The notes: generated by a model from the letters alone, not told the origin. 60,195 bases of DNA from Bacteroidales bacterium (GCA_016928075.1 JAFGLJ010000037.1:1-60195), one strand, 5' to 3'. Shown: positions 8,708-18,705, numbered from the stretch's first letter. Program-made: numbers and translations.

Positions 8708-10240
8708 ATGAATGAAAAGAGATACTTTGTCAGGGATATACCACGACGGAAATTCCTGGAATTAAGTATGAAAGGCGGTCTCATTGTTGCGGCTACCCCC
8801 TCATTACTTTCACAGCTTATTTCATGCAAAAACCAGGGATTGTCGGCAGCGGGGCTCAACCTGGACAGGGAAACTCTGAACAAGGTGATCGCTGAAGCCC
8901 TGAGTAAGGGAGGAGATTTTGCAGAAGTGTACCTTGAAAACCGCACTTCAAGGAACATAGTTATGGAAGAATCAAAGTTTAAGAGTGGTTTGTATGGCAT
9001 AAGCCAGGGTGCGGGCGTACGGGTGATTTCAGGTAATAAAACAGGTTATGCCTTTACAGATGATATCAACCCTGAAAATCTTGTCAGGGCAGCCAGGGTA
9101 GCATCTTATGTTGCCAGGGAAGGAGGATCCGTTGCTCCTGTTAATCTCGGCGAACAGAAAAGAGATAGTTTTGTGACCGTACAGCAGCCTCTTGAAAATA
9201 TCGCTGATACGAAGAGGATAGAAATAATGCAAAGAGCAGACCAGGCTGCACTGGATTATGACAACAGGATAAAAATGGCAATGATAAGCTATTATGATGA
9301 AATAAGAGGAAGGGTGATCGCTAACAGCGAAGGCACATACCTTCGTGATGAGTTGCCATTGCTTTTCTTTATAGTGCAAACAATGAGTGATGATGGAAAA
9401 GCCAGACACCTTTCAAGGGAAAGACTCAGTCGTCACAGTGGCTTCGAGATGTTTGAGGAGGTCAGTCCTGAAGAAGTTTCAAGAAGAGCTGCAAGGGAGG
9501 CAATAGCGATGCTGGATGCTGAAGAGGCCCCTGCCGGCATGATGGACGTGGTAATGCAGAATGGATGGGGAGGAGTGCTTGTGCATGAAGCCGTCGGACA
9601 CCCCCTGGAAGCAGATAATATAGCAAAAGGTATAGGAGCTTTTACGGGTAAACTGGGGCAGAAAGTGGCCAGCGATGTCTTCACAATGGTTGATGATGGT
9701 ACGATACCCAATGCAAGAGGCACAATAAACTTTGATGATGAAGGAACACAGTCCCAGAGGAATGTGCTTATTGAAAAAGGAATGCTGAAAGGATATATGA
9801 CAGATATACTTAGTGCAAAACAACTGGGCATGAATAGAACCGGAAACGGAAGAAGGGAATCCTTCAGGTATATACCAATACCAAGGATGACAAACACTTT
9901 TATTGATAATGGCGATTCAGAACCTGCTGATATATTAAGATCAACAGAAAAGGGACTTTACGTGCAAAGTATAAGCGGTGGGAGCGTTAATCCGGTTACC
10001 GGAGTTTTCAATTTCACCTGCCGTGAAGCTTACGTGATCGAAAATGGTGAAAAAACAAAACCTGTAAAAGGTGCCACTCTCATCGGATCATGCCTGGATG
10101 TAATATCAAATATCGATGCCGTGGGGAATGATCTGGATTTCGGTCCCGGTATCTGCGGTAAAGGTCAATCAGCCGAAGTGGATGCAGGACAACCTACAGT
10201 AAGAATACGTGGTATAAATGTCGGAGGCTCAAAAGCCTGA
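8708..10240 (+). CDS. tldD: TldD metalloprotease subunit with Tat/lipoprotein signal
   Basis: A 510-residue TldD-family protein, the catalytic half of the TldD/TldE (PmbA) heterodimeric protease that trims unfolded peptides. The zinc motif is LVHEAVGH (His293, Glu294, His298); the third ligand region GPGICGKGQS is present near the C-terminus. Unusually for TldD, the N-terminus carries a twin-arginine motif (RRKFLE, residues 13-18), a hydrophobic stretch (about 22-38) and a lipobox-like LISC at 37-40. It should therefore be exported folded by Tat and perhaps lipid-anchored. The next gene is its PmbA/TldE partner, 41 nt downstream, which has no signal peptide. Start chosen at the ATG because the Tat motif lies just inside. 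Confidence 0.93.
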   Translation: MNEKRYFVRDIPRRKFLELSMKGGLIVAATPSLLSQLISCKNQGLSAAGLNLDRETLNKVIAEALSKGGDFAEVYLENRTSRNIVMEESKFKSGLYGISQGAGVRVISGNKTGYAFTDDINPENLVRAARVASYVAREGGSVAPVNLGEQKRDSFVTVQQPLENIADTKRIEIMQRADQAALDYDNRIKMAMISYYDEIRGRVIANSEGTYLRDELPLLFFIVQTMSDDGKARHLSRERLSRHSGFEMFEEVSPEEVSRRAAREAIAMLDAEEAPAGMMDVVMQNGWGGVLVHEAVGHPLEADNIAKGIGAFTGKLGQKVASDVFTMVDDGTIPNARGTINFDDEGTQSQRNVLIEKGMLKGYMTDILSAKQLGMNRTGNGRRESFRYIPIPRMTNTFIDNGDSEPADILRSTEKGLYVQSISGGSVNPVTGVFNFTCREAYVIENGEKTKPVKGATLIGSCLDVISNIDAVGNDLDFGPGICGKGQSAEVDAGQPTVRIRGINVGGSKA

Positions 10241-10281
10241 CAGACATTTTCAGTTTTATTAACTACTAAAAACCTATAGAA

Positions 10282-11616
10282 ATGAATTATAAGGATCTTA
10301 CAGTACAACTGGTTGATAAATGCCTGAAATTCGGAGCTGATGAGGCCGAGGTATATCTTCAATCAAACCGGAATCTTAGCATACAGGTACTGAATAATGA
10401 AATAGAAACAATTGAAGAAGCTTCATCCCATGGTGTAGGATTCAGGGTCTTTGTTGACAATAAGATGGGCTTTAGCCATTGTAATGATTTCAGCGATAAA
10501 GCACTTGAAGATACAATTAAAAGGGCTATAGCTTTTGCTAAACTTACCAGTCCCGATGAGAATAATATATTGCCTGATGATATTGGAATAACAACGATAG
10601 AAGGATTATATGATCCCAGCATAGCAGGTATTCCAATGGAAGAAAAGATTGAAATGGCCTTGAGGCTCGAACAACTGGCATTGGCCGATCAAAGGATAAC
10701 CAAGAGCTCTGGTTCAGGATTCAGTGAATCAGAAGCAGAGATTTTTATTGCCAATTCACATGGCTTATCAAAATCATACAAATCAGGCGGATGTGGCATC
10801 GGAGTAAGTGTGGTTGCGGAAAAAGAAGACCAGAAGAATACAGGGGGGGAATATTGTTCGAGGCGACAGTTCACTGACCTAAAAACACTCGAGGAAATCG
10901 CTGCCGAAGCTGCAAAAAAAGCATATGAAATGCTGGATCCTGAAATGGTCAGGACACAAAGAGCTGCAGTAATTTTTGATCCCGATGTTGGCAGGTCATT
11001 GCTGGGAGGTGTTATCGCTGCACTAAATGGCGAGCGTGTATTACAGGGAGCCAGCTTTCTTAAAGATTCCCTGAATCAGAAATTTACCTCGGAATTGTTA
11101 ACAATAATTGATGACGGTACCAGGGAAAAAGGTATGGCAAGTGCACCATTCGATGGAGAAGGTGTGCCCACCCGTAAGAACACACTGGTTGAAAAAGGAG
11201 TGCTGAAATCATTTATCTATAATACTTATGCCGCCACACGTGCCGGTACAAAAAGCACGGGAAACGCGTCGCGCGGGGGATTTACATCATTACCGGGAAT
11301 AGGGACACATAATGTTTACCTGCTGGAGGGAAAGCATACAAGAAATGAAATAATTGCCTCAACAGACAGAGGCCTGCTTCTCAAAGGGCTGACAGGTTAT
11401 GGAATTAATTCCGTTAATGGTAATTTCAGTGGGGGGGCAAGCGGATTCTGGATAGAGAAGGGTAAAATAGTACACCCGGTGAAAGGACTCACAATTGCCG
11501 GGAAGGCATCGGATATCCTTAATGATATCGATATGATGGGAACGGATATTGACATGAACGACACTTTTGCATCCCCTGCTTTCAGGGTCAGGGAAATGCA
11601 GATAGGAGGAAAGTAA
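10282..11616 (+). CDS. pmbA: TldE/PmbA protease subunit
   Basis: A 444-residue TldD/PmbA superfamily protein lacking the HExxxH zinc motif, as expected for the TldE (PmbA) subunit. Recognisable parts are GADEAEVYLQSNRNLSIQVLN split around residues 13-33, GVGFRVFVDNKMGFS (about 50-64), and the C-terminal GGASGFWIEKGKIVHPVKG region (about 384-402). No signal peptide or membrane segment is seen, in contrast to the Tat-type leader of its neighbour. The pair is separated by 41 nt and is certainly one operon. Together they would form the heterodimeric protease chamber if both reach the same compartment. Confidence 0.94.
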   Translation: MNYKDLTVQLVDKCLKFGADEAEVYLQSNRNLSIQVLNNEIETIEEASSHGVGFRVFVDNKMGFSHCNDFSDKALEDTIKRAIAFAKLTSPDENNILPDDIGITTIEGLYDPSIAGIPMEEKIEMALRLEQLALADQRITKSSGSGFSESEAEIFIANSHGLSKSYKSGGCGIGVSVVAEKEDQKNTGGEYCSRRQFTDLKTLEEIAAEAAKKAYEMLDPEMVRTQRAAVIFDPDVGRSLLGGVIAALNGERVLQGASFLKDSLNQKFTSELLTIIDDGTREKGMASAPFDGEGVPTRKNTLVEKGVLKSFIYNTYAATRAGTKSTGNASRGGFTSLPGIGTHNVYLLEGKHTRNEIIASTDRGLLLKGLTGYGINSVNGNFSGGASGFWIEKGKIVHPVKGLTIAGKASDILNDIDMMGTDIDMNDTFASPAFRVREMQIGGK

Positions 11617-11757
11617 AGATTAATTATGAACTATGAGATGTGAGTTATGAATGATTAGAGGAGAGAAAAGTTGGGGTTGAGGAGAACGATATAATTTATA
11701 CTCTAACAACTTTAAGGGGATAATTCAGGATAAACTAACCATATAAAATGTAAAAGC

Positions 11758-14430
11758 ATGAAAATAATTGTAAAAATTACACTTGTACTGGTGTTATTAT
11801 GGTCCTTCATACCCGTTGAAAGCCAGCGGTGGAGAAGGGAATCGGAACCCAGGGGATTTGAATTCAGAAACATTGGGGCTTTCAGGATAAATGCCTGGGT
11901 TGGAGAATTTGCTGTGCCAATGAACCCGGGCGAAAAGCATAAATATACATGGTATGTTGCTGCACGTGCCGGTGGTGTTTGGAAGACTGTAAATAATGGT
12001 ACCACTTTTGAATGTATCTCTGATGAGCTTGGGGTAAACGCAATAGGCGATGTTGAAGTGGCCCCCTCTGACCCAGAGATTGTCTGGATAGGTACCGGCG
12101 AAGATTTCAATGCGCGTTCATCTTACTACGGCAATGGAATATGGAAATCAACAGATGCCGGCGAAACATGGGAAAATATGGGATTGAAAGATTCGCAACA
12201 TATAGCAGAAATTATAATACATCCCGATAACCCGGATATTTTATGGGTTGCCGTTATGGGCCATCTGTACTCGGAGAACGAGGAAAGAGGCGTATTTAAG
12301 ACCACCAATGGCGGTAAGTCGTGGAATAAAGTACTGTATATTGATGAGGCTACCGGTATCATTGATATCGCAGTCAGTTCAAAAGACCCTGATGTTCTCT
12401 ATGCCAGTGCCTATGAAAAGGTGCGTACTCCGTGGACATTAGAGCCGGGCGGCGAAAAGAGCCGTATATATAAAACAACCGACGGGGGTGATAACTGGAA
12501 AATGATCAAAGGGGGAGGATTCCCTGACGGACCTCTTGGAAGGATAGGCATCGATGTTCAGTATGAAAATCCCGATGTTGTTGTGGCAGTGGTACAGAAT
12601 CTTAACCCCAAACCCGGAAAAGATCCGGATGAATGGCTTAAGTCATATCCCTGGCCGGACAGGTCAATGGATAACCTCATTGGAGGAGAATGTTACAGAT
12701 CATTTGATGCAGGTGAGACATGGACAAGGATAAATGATCCCGAAGAGGTTGATGTTAGCGGCAAAGCAGCTTACAGTTTTAATAAGATCTGTATTGATCC
12801 GAAGGATCCGGATAAGATATATATCATTGGAGCCAGCATGTATGTAACACTTGATGGTGGTGAACACTGGCTCGGGCGAGGTGATCAGGAACGCAGGTTC
12901 ACGTCCAACTTTGGTGATAACCGCAGCCTATGGATCGACCCACGTGATGGCAGGCATATGTTGCTTGGCTCTGATGGTGGTTGTTACCAGACATGGGATG
13001 CTGGAAAAACAACCCACCATTATTACCATATTCCACTGGGTGAAGTATATATGGTAGAGGTTGATAATCAAAAACCCTATAATATATACTTCGGATTACA
13101 GGATCATGAATCATGGAAAGCTCCTTCCAACAACTGGTCGGGACGCATTGGTGTGGAAGATGTTGTTATCACAGGGTACTCGGATGGCATGTACGCCAAA
13201 GTAGACCCGGAAGATAACAAGTGGGTATATCATACCAGCCAGTTTGGGTCGCACCATCGTGTTAATCAGGCTACAGGAGAACGAGAAAGAATTGACCCTG
13301 TACCCCCCGACGGCAGTGATCCATACAGGTATACATGGAACACCCCAATAATGCTTTCACCACATAACAGTGCTATTCTCTACGCAGGGGCACAAAAGCT
13401 TCTCAGATCACTGGACAGGGGAGAAACATGGGAGGAAATTTCCCCTGATCTTACCACGAATGATATGGATAAGATTGCCGGTAAGGGTCATGTTATGTAC
13501 TGTACCATTACTTCAATGGATGAATCGACATTGAAACCTGGTCTTATCTGGGTTGGTACGGATGATGGTAAAATACATATTACAAAGAATCATGGTGCCG
13601 TCTGGGAAGAACTAACAGAAAATGTTGAAAAAGCTGGTGTGCCTCATGAAAGATGGGTGGCCAGGATTATTGCTTCGAAATACGATCAGGCGACAGCATA
13701 TCTGGCCTATAACGGTTATCGTAATGATGATTTTAAACCTTATCTGTACAAGACTACTGATTATGGAAAGACATGGATTGACATAGCCTCCAATTTACCT
13801 GATTACCCTGTAAATGTTGTGTTTGAAGATGCCAGGAACCCGGATCTTTTATTTGTAGGTAATGACACAGGGGTTTTCTATACTCTTGATGGTGCCAGAA
13901 CCTGGACCCAGTTAAAGGCAAATATCCCTCCTGTTGTGGTACGGGACCTTCTGGTGCACCCTCGCGAGAACGATCTGGTAGTAGGCACCTATGGACGTGC
14001 TGTCTGGGTTGGTGATATAAGCCCCTTGCAGCAGTTCACGCCTGAAGTGCAGGAAAAAGAATTCCACCTGTTTGATATTGAGCCCAAACCAAAAATGAAT
14101 TATTCGCAACAGGCAACATGGGGCAATTATGGTATGATGGGGAGTAACCATCTTAAAACACCAAATGAAGAAAACGGACTTGAAATATGGTATTATTTCA
14201 AGGAAGACGGATGGGGCAAAGCTAAACTTGTTGTAGAAAATTGTATGGGTGAAGAGGTCTATGTACGTGATATTAATGCAGAAAAAGGAATAAGAAAAAT
14301 TTACTGGGACACTAGCAGGGCTGAACCTGGTGAATATGTGATAAGCCTTACTTATGAAACGATAACTGCAACTAAACAGGGTGTTGTTCTGGATGGATAC
14401 TTTTTCCCCATACTCAATTATATGGATTAA
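11758..14430 (+). CDS. Secreted sortilin/BNR-type beta-propeller protein
   Basis: An 890-residue exported protein with a signal peptide (residues 1-22, ending in VESQ). Most of it is a VPS10/sortilin-like propeller built of repeated BNR/Asp-box units, e.g. STDAGETWENM, TTNGGKSWNKV, TTDGGDNWKMI, SFDAGETWTRI, SLDRGETWEEI, TTDYGKTWIDI and TLDGARTWTQL. A C-terminal beta-domain (about residues 775-890) may be a FlgD-like or secretion-related module. Such proteins in Bacteroidota are annotated as glycosyl hydrolases, but the catalytic residues of sialidases are not obvious here, so the enzymatic label is not supported. Position beside the TldD/E and M14 genes suggests a role in handling extracellular protein. 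Upstream 141 nt hold only AT-rich sequence. Confidence 0.82.
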   Translation: MKIIVKITLVLVLLWSFIPVESQRWRRESEPRGFEFRNIGAFRINAWVGEFAVPMNPGEKHKYTWYVAARAGGVWKTVNNGTTFECISDELGVNAIGDVEVAPSDPEIVWIGTGEDFNARSSYYGNGIWKSTDAGETWENMGLKDSQHIAEIIIHPDNPDILWVAVMGHLYSENEERGVFKTTNGGKSWNKVLYIDEATGIIDIAVSSKDPDVLYASAYEKVRTPWTLEPGGEKSRIYKTTDGGDNWKMIKGGGFPDGPLGRIGIDVQYENPDVVVAVVQNLNPKPGKDPDEWLKSYPWPDRSMDNLIGGECYRSFDAGETWTRINDPEEVDVSGKAAYSFNKICIDPKDPDKIYIIGASMYVTLDGGEHWLGRGDQERRFTSNFGDNRSLWIDPRDGRHMLLGSDGGCYQTWDAGKTTHHYYHIPLGEVYMVEVDNQKPYNIYFGLQDHESWKAPSNNWSGRIGVEDVVITGYSDGMYAKVDPEDNKWVYHTSQFGSHHRVNQATGERERIDPVPPDGSDPYRYTWNTPIMLSPHNSAILYAGAQKLLRSLDRGETWEEISPDLTTNDMDKIAGKGHVMYCTITSMDESTLKPGLIWVGTDDGKIHITKNHGAVWEELTENVEKAGVPHERWVARIIASKYDQATAYLAYNGYRNDDFKPYLYKTTDYGKTWIDIASNLPDYPVNVVFEDARNPDLLFVGNDTGVFYTLDGARTWTQLKANIPPVVVRDLLVHPRENDLVVGTYGRAVWVGDISPLQQFTPEVQEKEFHLFDIEPKPKMNYSQQATWGNYGMMGSNHLKTPNEENGLEIWYYFKEDGWGKAKLVVENCMGEEVYVRDINAEKGIRKIYWDTSRAEPGEYVISLTYETITATKQGVVLDGYFFPILNYMD

Positions 14431-14485
14431 TTTAGTGAAGATTACCACTTTCTGTCCGTAAATCTATGTTGGTGCGGATGACTGA

Positions 14486-14506
14486 TACAACCTGTTATTG
14501 GTTGTA
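14486..14506. terminator. Possible bidirectional terminator between convergent genes
   Basis: A 7-bp inverted repeat, TACAACC and GGTTGTA, with a 7-nt loop, lies between the convergent sortilin-like and epimerase genes. There is only a short, interrupted A/T tail, so the hairpin is weak. Confidence 0.35.
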
Positions 14507-14520
14507 ATAAAAGATTATCC

Positions 14521-15438
14521 TTAACTCTTTTTGAGAAGATTCTCAAGTGCGGGTTTCAGGTCGGGATACCTGAATTCATAACCTGCCGACATTATTTTGT
14601 CAGCCGAAACCCTGCTTCCTTCGAGAAGCATGGAAGCTTTTTCCCCGAAGATAATTTTCCAGGGCAAAACAGGTGTTGGTGGTATCAGGATCTTCTTATT
14701 TTTTACGGCTGAAAGGGTTTTAATAAAAGTCCGATAATCTACGGGTCCGGGGGCTACAGCATTGAAAACACCATCAATATTATTATCATCGATAATTTTG
14801 AGGTAAATAAAACACAGGTCATCTATATGTATCCATGGCAGGTAATGATTCCCCTTGCCGAACAGTGGCAAGAAACGAATATTTACCGCTGGCAGTATCT
14901 TTGAGAGCAACCCTCCTTTCTGTGAAAGCACAATGCCTGTTCTAACCAGTGTTGTCCTGTAGCCGCCGGAACGGAACAGCCCGGCTGCTTCCTCCCACTT
15001 AATGCATACTCTGGCTGTAAAATCTTCGGCAGGAGGATCCTTCTCGCTGAAAATATACCCGGAAGTTAAGGCACCATAGTAACCTGTGGCTGAAGCACTG
15101 GTGAATGAGTTTAGTTTAGGATTCCTTTTTTCTACTGTATCAAACAGAAGCCTTGCAGAATCAATACGGCTGTGAAAAATTACCTTTTTCCTGGATTTTG
15201 TCCAGCGGCCCTTGCCGATATTTTCCCCTGCCAGGTGTATTATATGATCAACACCTTCAACCGCACCATCCTCGATGTAACCATTTTTAATGTCCCATTT
15301 AAATGATTCGGTTCCGTCAATGCTGCTCTTGCCACGGGTAAGAATCCTTACCCGGTAACCTGAATTAATAAGCAGAGGAATTAAAGCCCTGCCCACGAGT
15401 CCAGTCCCACCGGTAATTAATACTGTTTTACGTTTCAT
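14521..15438 (-). CDS. TIGR01777 family epimerase (YfcH/SulA-like)
   Basis: A 305-residue NAD(P)-binding extended-SDR protein. The Rossmann motif TGGTGLVGRALIPLL is at residues 8-22, followed by DHIIHLAGENIGKGRW (about 65-80), the family hallmark around a conserved A-G-E-x-I. SASATGYYG (about 113-121) holds the Tyr-type catalytic region, and VRTGIVLS is the conserved core strand. The C-terminal DUF1731-like segment (about 250-300) contains PVLPWKIIFGEKASMLLEGSRV. The biochemical substrate of this family is unknown to me. It is convergent with the sortilin-like gene and divergent from the phosphofructokinase. Confidence 0.93.
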   Translation of the reverse strand: MKRKTVLITGGTGLVGRALIPLLINSGYRVRILTRGKSSIDGTESFKWDIKNGYIEDGAVEGVDHIIHLAGENIGKGRWTKSRKKVIFHSRIDSARLLFDTVEKRNPKLNSFTSASATGYYGALTSGYIFSEKDPPAEDFTARVCIKWEEAAGLFRSGGYRTTLVRTGIVLSQKGGLLSKILPAVNIRFLPLFGKGNHYLPWIHIDDLCFIYLKIIDDNNIDGVFNAVAPGPVDYRTFIKTLSAVKNKKILIPPTPVLPWKIIFGEKASMLLEGSRVSADKIMSAGYEFRYPDLKPALENLLKKS

Positions 15439-15554
15439 AATCGTTTTATTCCTTTTGCGTACAACAAAGATGAAGACCTGTTTGACGGGAAAGAACCACG
15501 GGTTTATATTTACCGGTCGACTAAGTTAATAATAATAATATACTTAAACAGCAG

Positions 15555-15581
15555 TTGGCTCAACAAATTAATTTAATTTTG
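15555..15581 (+). promoter_or_regulatory. Candidate promoter for phosphofructokinase
   Basis: TAATTTTG at 15574-15581 matches TAnnTTTG exactly, with TTG at 15555-15557. The gap of 16 nt is shorter than the usual 19-21, so the upstream half is doubtful. It lies about 70 nt before the ATG. Confidence 0.38.
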
Positions 15582-15649
15582 GTACCAGGTACAAATAACT
15601 TATTTTTACCGGCTGTTGAGTAAAAAGAGGAAATTTAAAAACTGTAATT

Positions 15650-16855
15650 ATGGCTAACCAGAAAACAATAAAAGGAGTTATCGCCATTCTGACTGGCGGT
15701 GGTGATGTTCCGGGACTGAATCCGGCTATCAGGGCAGTAACCATCAGGGCAAACCGCGAAGGTTACAAGGTAATTGGACTCAGAAGGGGATGGGCTGGGA
15801 TCATTGAATTAATAAGAGACAAAAAGGCTGATAACAGTAGCTGCTACCAGTTACTTACAGATGACATAGTAAATAAAGCAGGTCGTACGGGAGGTACTTT
15901 TCTTCATACTTCAAGAACAAGGCCAAGCCACGTGGCGAAATCTGATTTACCTGACCATTTAAAAGAAATCTATACTGATGAAATAAATGATCTTACACCG
16001 GAGGTAATTAAGAACCTGGAGTGGCTTGGTGTGGATTTTCTCATCCCGATAGGAGGTGATGATACACTGAGTTATGCCGTTCATCTTTACAAGCATGGGG
16101 TGAAGGTTGTAGCTATTCCCAAAACAATGGATAATGATGTTCCCGGAACGGATTACTGTATAGGGTTCAGTACCTGTGTTACACGCACAATACAAATGAC
16201 CAACAGCCTGAGAACATCGGCAGGCTCACACGAAAGGCTCATGGTTCTTGAAGTATTTGGTCGATATGCAGGATTTACTGCAATGCTGCCTACTATGGCC
16301 GGTTCAGCTAACCGTTGTGTTATACCTGAATATAAATTCAAAATTGACCATCTGGCCCAGTTGCTTGTAGAAGACAGGAATGCCAATCCAAGTAAATACG
16401 CGGTTCTGCTTATAAGTGAAGGTGCAATGTTCGAAGGTGGTGAGATGATCTTTTCAAACGATGAAAAAGATGCATACGGACATGCCAAACTGGGAGGCAT
16501 AGGAGACCTGGTTTCCAACGAATTAAAAAACCTGTCGGCAAGGTTTAATAAGGGTAAAACCATTAATGTGATAAACCAGAAACTTGGTTATATGGTAAGG
16601 GGAGGCGATCCTGATGCACTTGATTCTATTGTTCCTATGGCATATGGCAATCTTGCCCTTGATCTCATACTCAAAGGTATTCATGGTAGGCTTGTTGTTC
16701 TGAAGAACGGCAGGTACGACAATGTGCCTATTGATGTGGTTGTGGCCACCAAGAAACTGGTTAATGTTAAAGATTATTACAATACAGAACGCCTCAGACC
16801 ATATTATCACAGCTTCGAGATGAAACCGTTCTTCCTTATGGCTTCAGAAAGCTGA
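15650..16855 (+). CDS. pfkA: 6-phosphofructokinase, PPi-type signature
   Basis: A 401-residue phosphofructokinase that phosphorylates fructose 6-phosphate in glycolysis. Motifs: LTGGGDVPGLN (about 14-24), PIGGDDTL (about 133-140), PKTMDND (157-163; Asp161 is the catalytic base). The residue after the first catalytic Asp is Asp138 instead of Gly, and Lys158 precedes TMDND. In well-studied enzymes this Asp/Lys pair blocks ATP and marks pyrophosphate-dependent forms, so PPi is the likely phosphoryl donor and the reaction would be reversible. It is a single gene between divergent and co-directional neighbours. Length is longer than the 320-residue ATP-PfkA, fitting the group with C-terminal extension. 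Confidence 0.94.
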   Translation: MANQKTIKGVIAILTGGGDVPGLNPAIRAVTIRANREGYKVIGLRRGWAGIIELIRDKKADNSSCYQLLTDDIVNKAGRTGGTFLHTSRTRPSHVAKSDLPDHLKEIYTDEINDLTPEVIKNLEWLGVDFLIPIGGDDTLSYAVHLYKHGVKVVAIPKTMDNDVPGTDYCIGFSTCVTRTIQMTNSLRTSAGSHERLMVLEVFGRYAGFTAMLPTMAGSANRCVIPEYKFKIDHLAQLLVEDRNANPSKYAVLLISEGAMFEGGEMIFSNDEKDAYGHAKLGGIGDLVSNELKNLSARFNKGKTINVINQKLGYMVRGGDPDALDSIVPMAYGNLALDLILKGIHGRLVVLKNGRYDNVPIDVVVATKKLVNVKDYYNTERLRPYYHSFEMKPFFLMASES

Positions 16856-17025
16856 TAATTTGCTCCCTGCGGTCGCATAAATGATAGTTTAAAACAACGA
16901 ACAATTAATGCGCCCCAATTAAACGATTTAGCAATTAAACAATTCGACATCCAATTAGTCCACCATTCCAATATTCCATCATTCCATGGATTTTTCGTAT
17001 TTTGCAGATAAATAAAACTCCAGTT
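16856..17025. other. Intergenic, low-complexity ATTCCA-rich tract
   Basis: No gene. The stretch 16940-16988 is made of degenerate short repeats (CAATTAAAC, then ATTCCA units). A similar CTCCAT/ATTCC tract occurs at about 31440-31482. Function unknown. Confidence 0.5.
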
Positions 17026-18705
17026 ATGAAAAATTTATTATTAATGCTTACTACCGTTATTCTGACGGTATTAATTATTTCATGCAATAAAAACGGTGCC
17101 GAACACCAGGACTCACTGGCTGATTTTAATGATTCTCTGATTATTAATGCCGAAAATCTTATTGGTCTTAAATTTGATACGGCTGAACATAACCAGATGC
17201 AGGGTTTCCTGAAACGCTACCTTTCGAGCTACGATATGATGCGTGATTACAGTCTGGATAACAGCGTTTCCCCTGCATTGATTTTTCAGCCACTTCTAAA
17301 TCCTGACGAGGAAACAGGACAGGAATACGCCAATCCTGTTCCCGTGAGCGAAGTAACAATTCCGGACAGCGACGAGGAAATTGCTTTCCTTACGGTCGGA
17401 GAATTGTCACAGCTCATACGTAATGGTGATTTAAGTTCAGTTGAACTTACCAGGATTTATCTTGACAGGCTCAAAAAATATGGAGATTCACTTTATTGCG
17501 TGGTAAGTATTACCGAAAACCTGGCACTTGAACAGGCGGAAAGGGCCGACAGGGAGATTGCCGAAGGTAATTACAGGAGTCCTCTCCATGGTATACCCTA
17601 TGGGGTAAAGGACCTGGTTGCTGTTGAGGGCTACAAGACAACATGGGGAGCAAAGCCATATGAGAACCAGGTGATTGATCAGACTGCTACGGTAGTTAAG
17701 AAACTTGAAGAGGCAGGAGCAGTACTTATTGCAAAACTCTCAATGGGAGCACTGGCAATGGGTGATGTCTGGTTTGGTGGTAAATCACGTAATCCATGGA
17801 ATCCCGAACAGGGCTCCAGCGGTTCATCTGCCGGTTCAGCATCTGCAACAGCTGCGGGCCTGGTCGCATTCAGCATAGGCACGGAGACGCTTGGATCAAT
17901 AGTTTCTCCATCAACACGCTGTGGCGTAACCGGACTGAGACCAACTTTCGGCAGGGTAAGCCGTGCAGGCGCTATGGCACTATGCTGGAGTATGGATAAA
18001 ATAGGGCCTATTTGCCGCTCGGCAGATGACTGTGCCCTTGTCTTTGACGTCATCAGGGGACCTGATGGCATTGACCGGTCAGTAATTGAAAAACCATTTA
18101 ATTATAATTTTAATACTGATATTAAGAAACTTAAAATAGCTTACCTGGAAAATGAATTTGAGGGCAAGTATGAGAGTCAGGCTAATGACATTGAAGTGCT
18201 TTCAGTATTTAAAAAAATGGGGGTAGACCTTAGCCCTGTAGAACTGGAGTTTGAAGATATCCCATTGAGAAGTTTACGTATAATATTATATGCTGAATCA
18301 GCAGCAGCCTTTGATGAACTAACAAGAAGCGGACTGGACTCACTTCTTACTTCACAGGACGAAGGTAGCTGGCCAAACACATTCAGGTCAGCACGTTTCA
18401 TACCGGCAGTGGAATATATCCAGGCTAACCGTTTCAGAACACTGCTGATGGAACAGATGAATCAGATCTTAAGTAATTATGATGTGGTTATTGCACCAAG
18501 CTTCAGGGGTGATCAGTTACTGGTTACAAACCTGACAGGACATCCCTGTGTGGTTGTACCGAATGGTTTTAATGAAAATCAAAGCCCGACCAGTATATGC
18601 TTCATAGGTAATCTTTATGACGAAGCAAGTATCTTGCTTGCTGCCAGCAAGTACCAGGAGGCTACAGATTTTGACGAGTTACATCCACCTTTGTTCTCCA
18701 GGTAA
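17026..18705 (+). CDS. Exported amidase signature-family lipoprotein
   Basis: A 559-residue amidase-signature (GatA-like) hydrolase. I start at the ATG at 17026 because this gives a clean lipoprotein signal (MKNLLLMLTT...ISCNK, Cys at residue 20); the longer reading opens with TTG. The Ser-cisSer-Lys triad is in place: Lys in YGVKDL (about 195), cis-Ser in GSSGSSAGSA (about 268) and nucleophile Ser in TETLGSIVSPS (about 291). An N-terminal region of about 110 residues precedes the domain and is not recognised. The protein should sit in the periplasm or outer membrane and hydrolyse amides there; it is not the cytoplasmic tRNA amidotransferase subunit. No gatB/gatC neighbours are present. Confidence 0.9.
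   Translation: MKNLLLMLTTVILTVLIISCNKNGAEHQDSLADFNDSLIINAENLIGLKFDTAEHNQMQGFLKRYLSSYDMMRDYSLDNSVSPALIFQPLLNPDEETGQEYANPVPVSEVTIPDSDEEIAFLTVGELSQLIRNGDLSSVELTRIYLDRLKKYGDSLYCVVSITENLALEQAERADREIAEGNYRSPLHGIPYGVKDLVAVEGYKTTWGAKPYENQVIDQTATVVKKLEEAGAVLIAKLSMGALAMGDVWFGGKSRNPWNPEQGSSGSSAGSASATAAGLVAFSIGTETLGSIVSPSTRCGVTGLRPTFGRVSRAGAMALCWSMDKIGPICRSADDCALVFDVIRGPDGIDRSVIEKPFNYNFNTDIKKLKIAYLENEFEGKYESQANDIEVLSVFKKMGVDLSPVELEFEDIPLRSLRIILYAESAAAFDELTRSGLDSLLTSQDEGSWPNTFRSARFIPAVEYIQANRFRTLLMEQMNQILSNYDVVIAPSFRGDQLLVTNLTGHPCVVVPNGFNENQSPTSICFIGNLYDEASILLAASKYQEATDFDELHPPLFSR

Noticed and set aside
11758..14430. Sialidase activity for the BNR-repeat protein
   Set aside because: Asp-box repeats are present, but the arginine triad and Tyr/Glu nucleophile of sialidases could not be placed; a sortilin-like propeller is the safer call.
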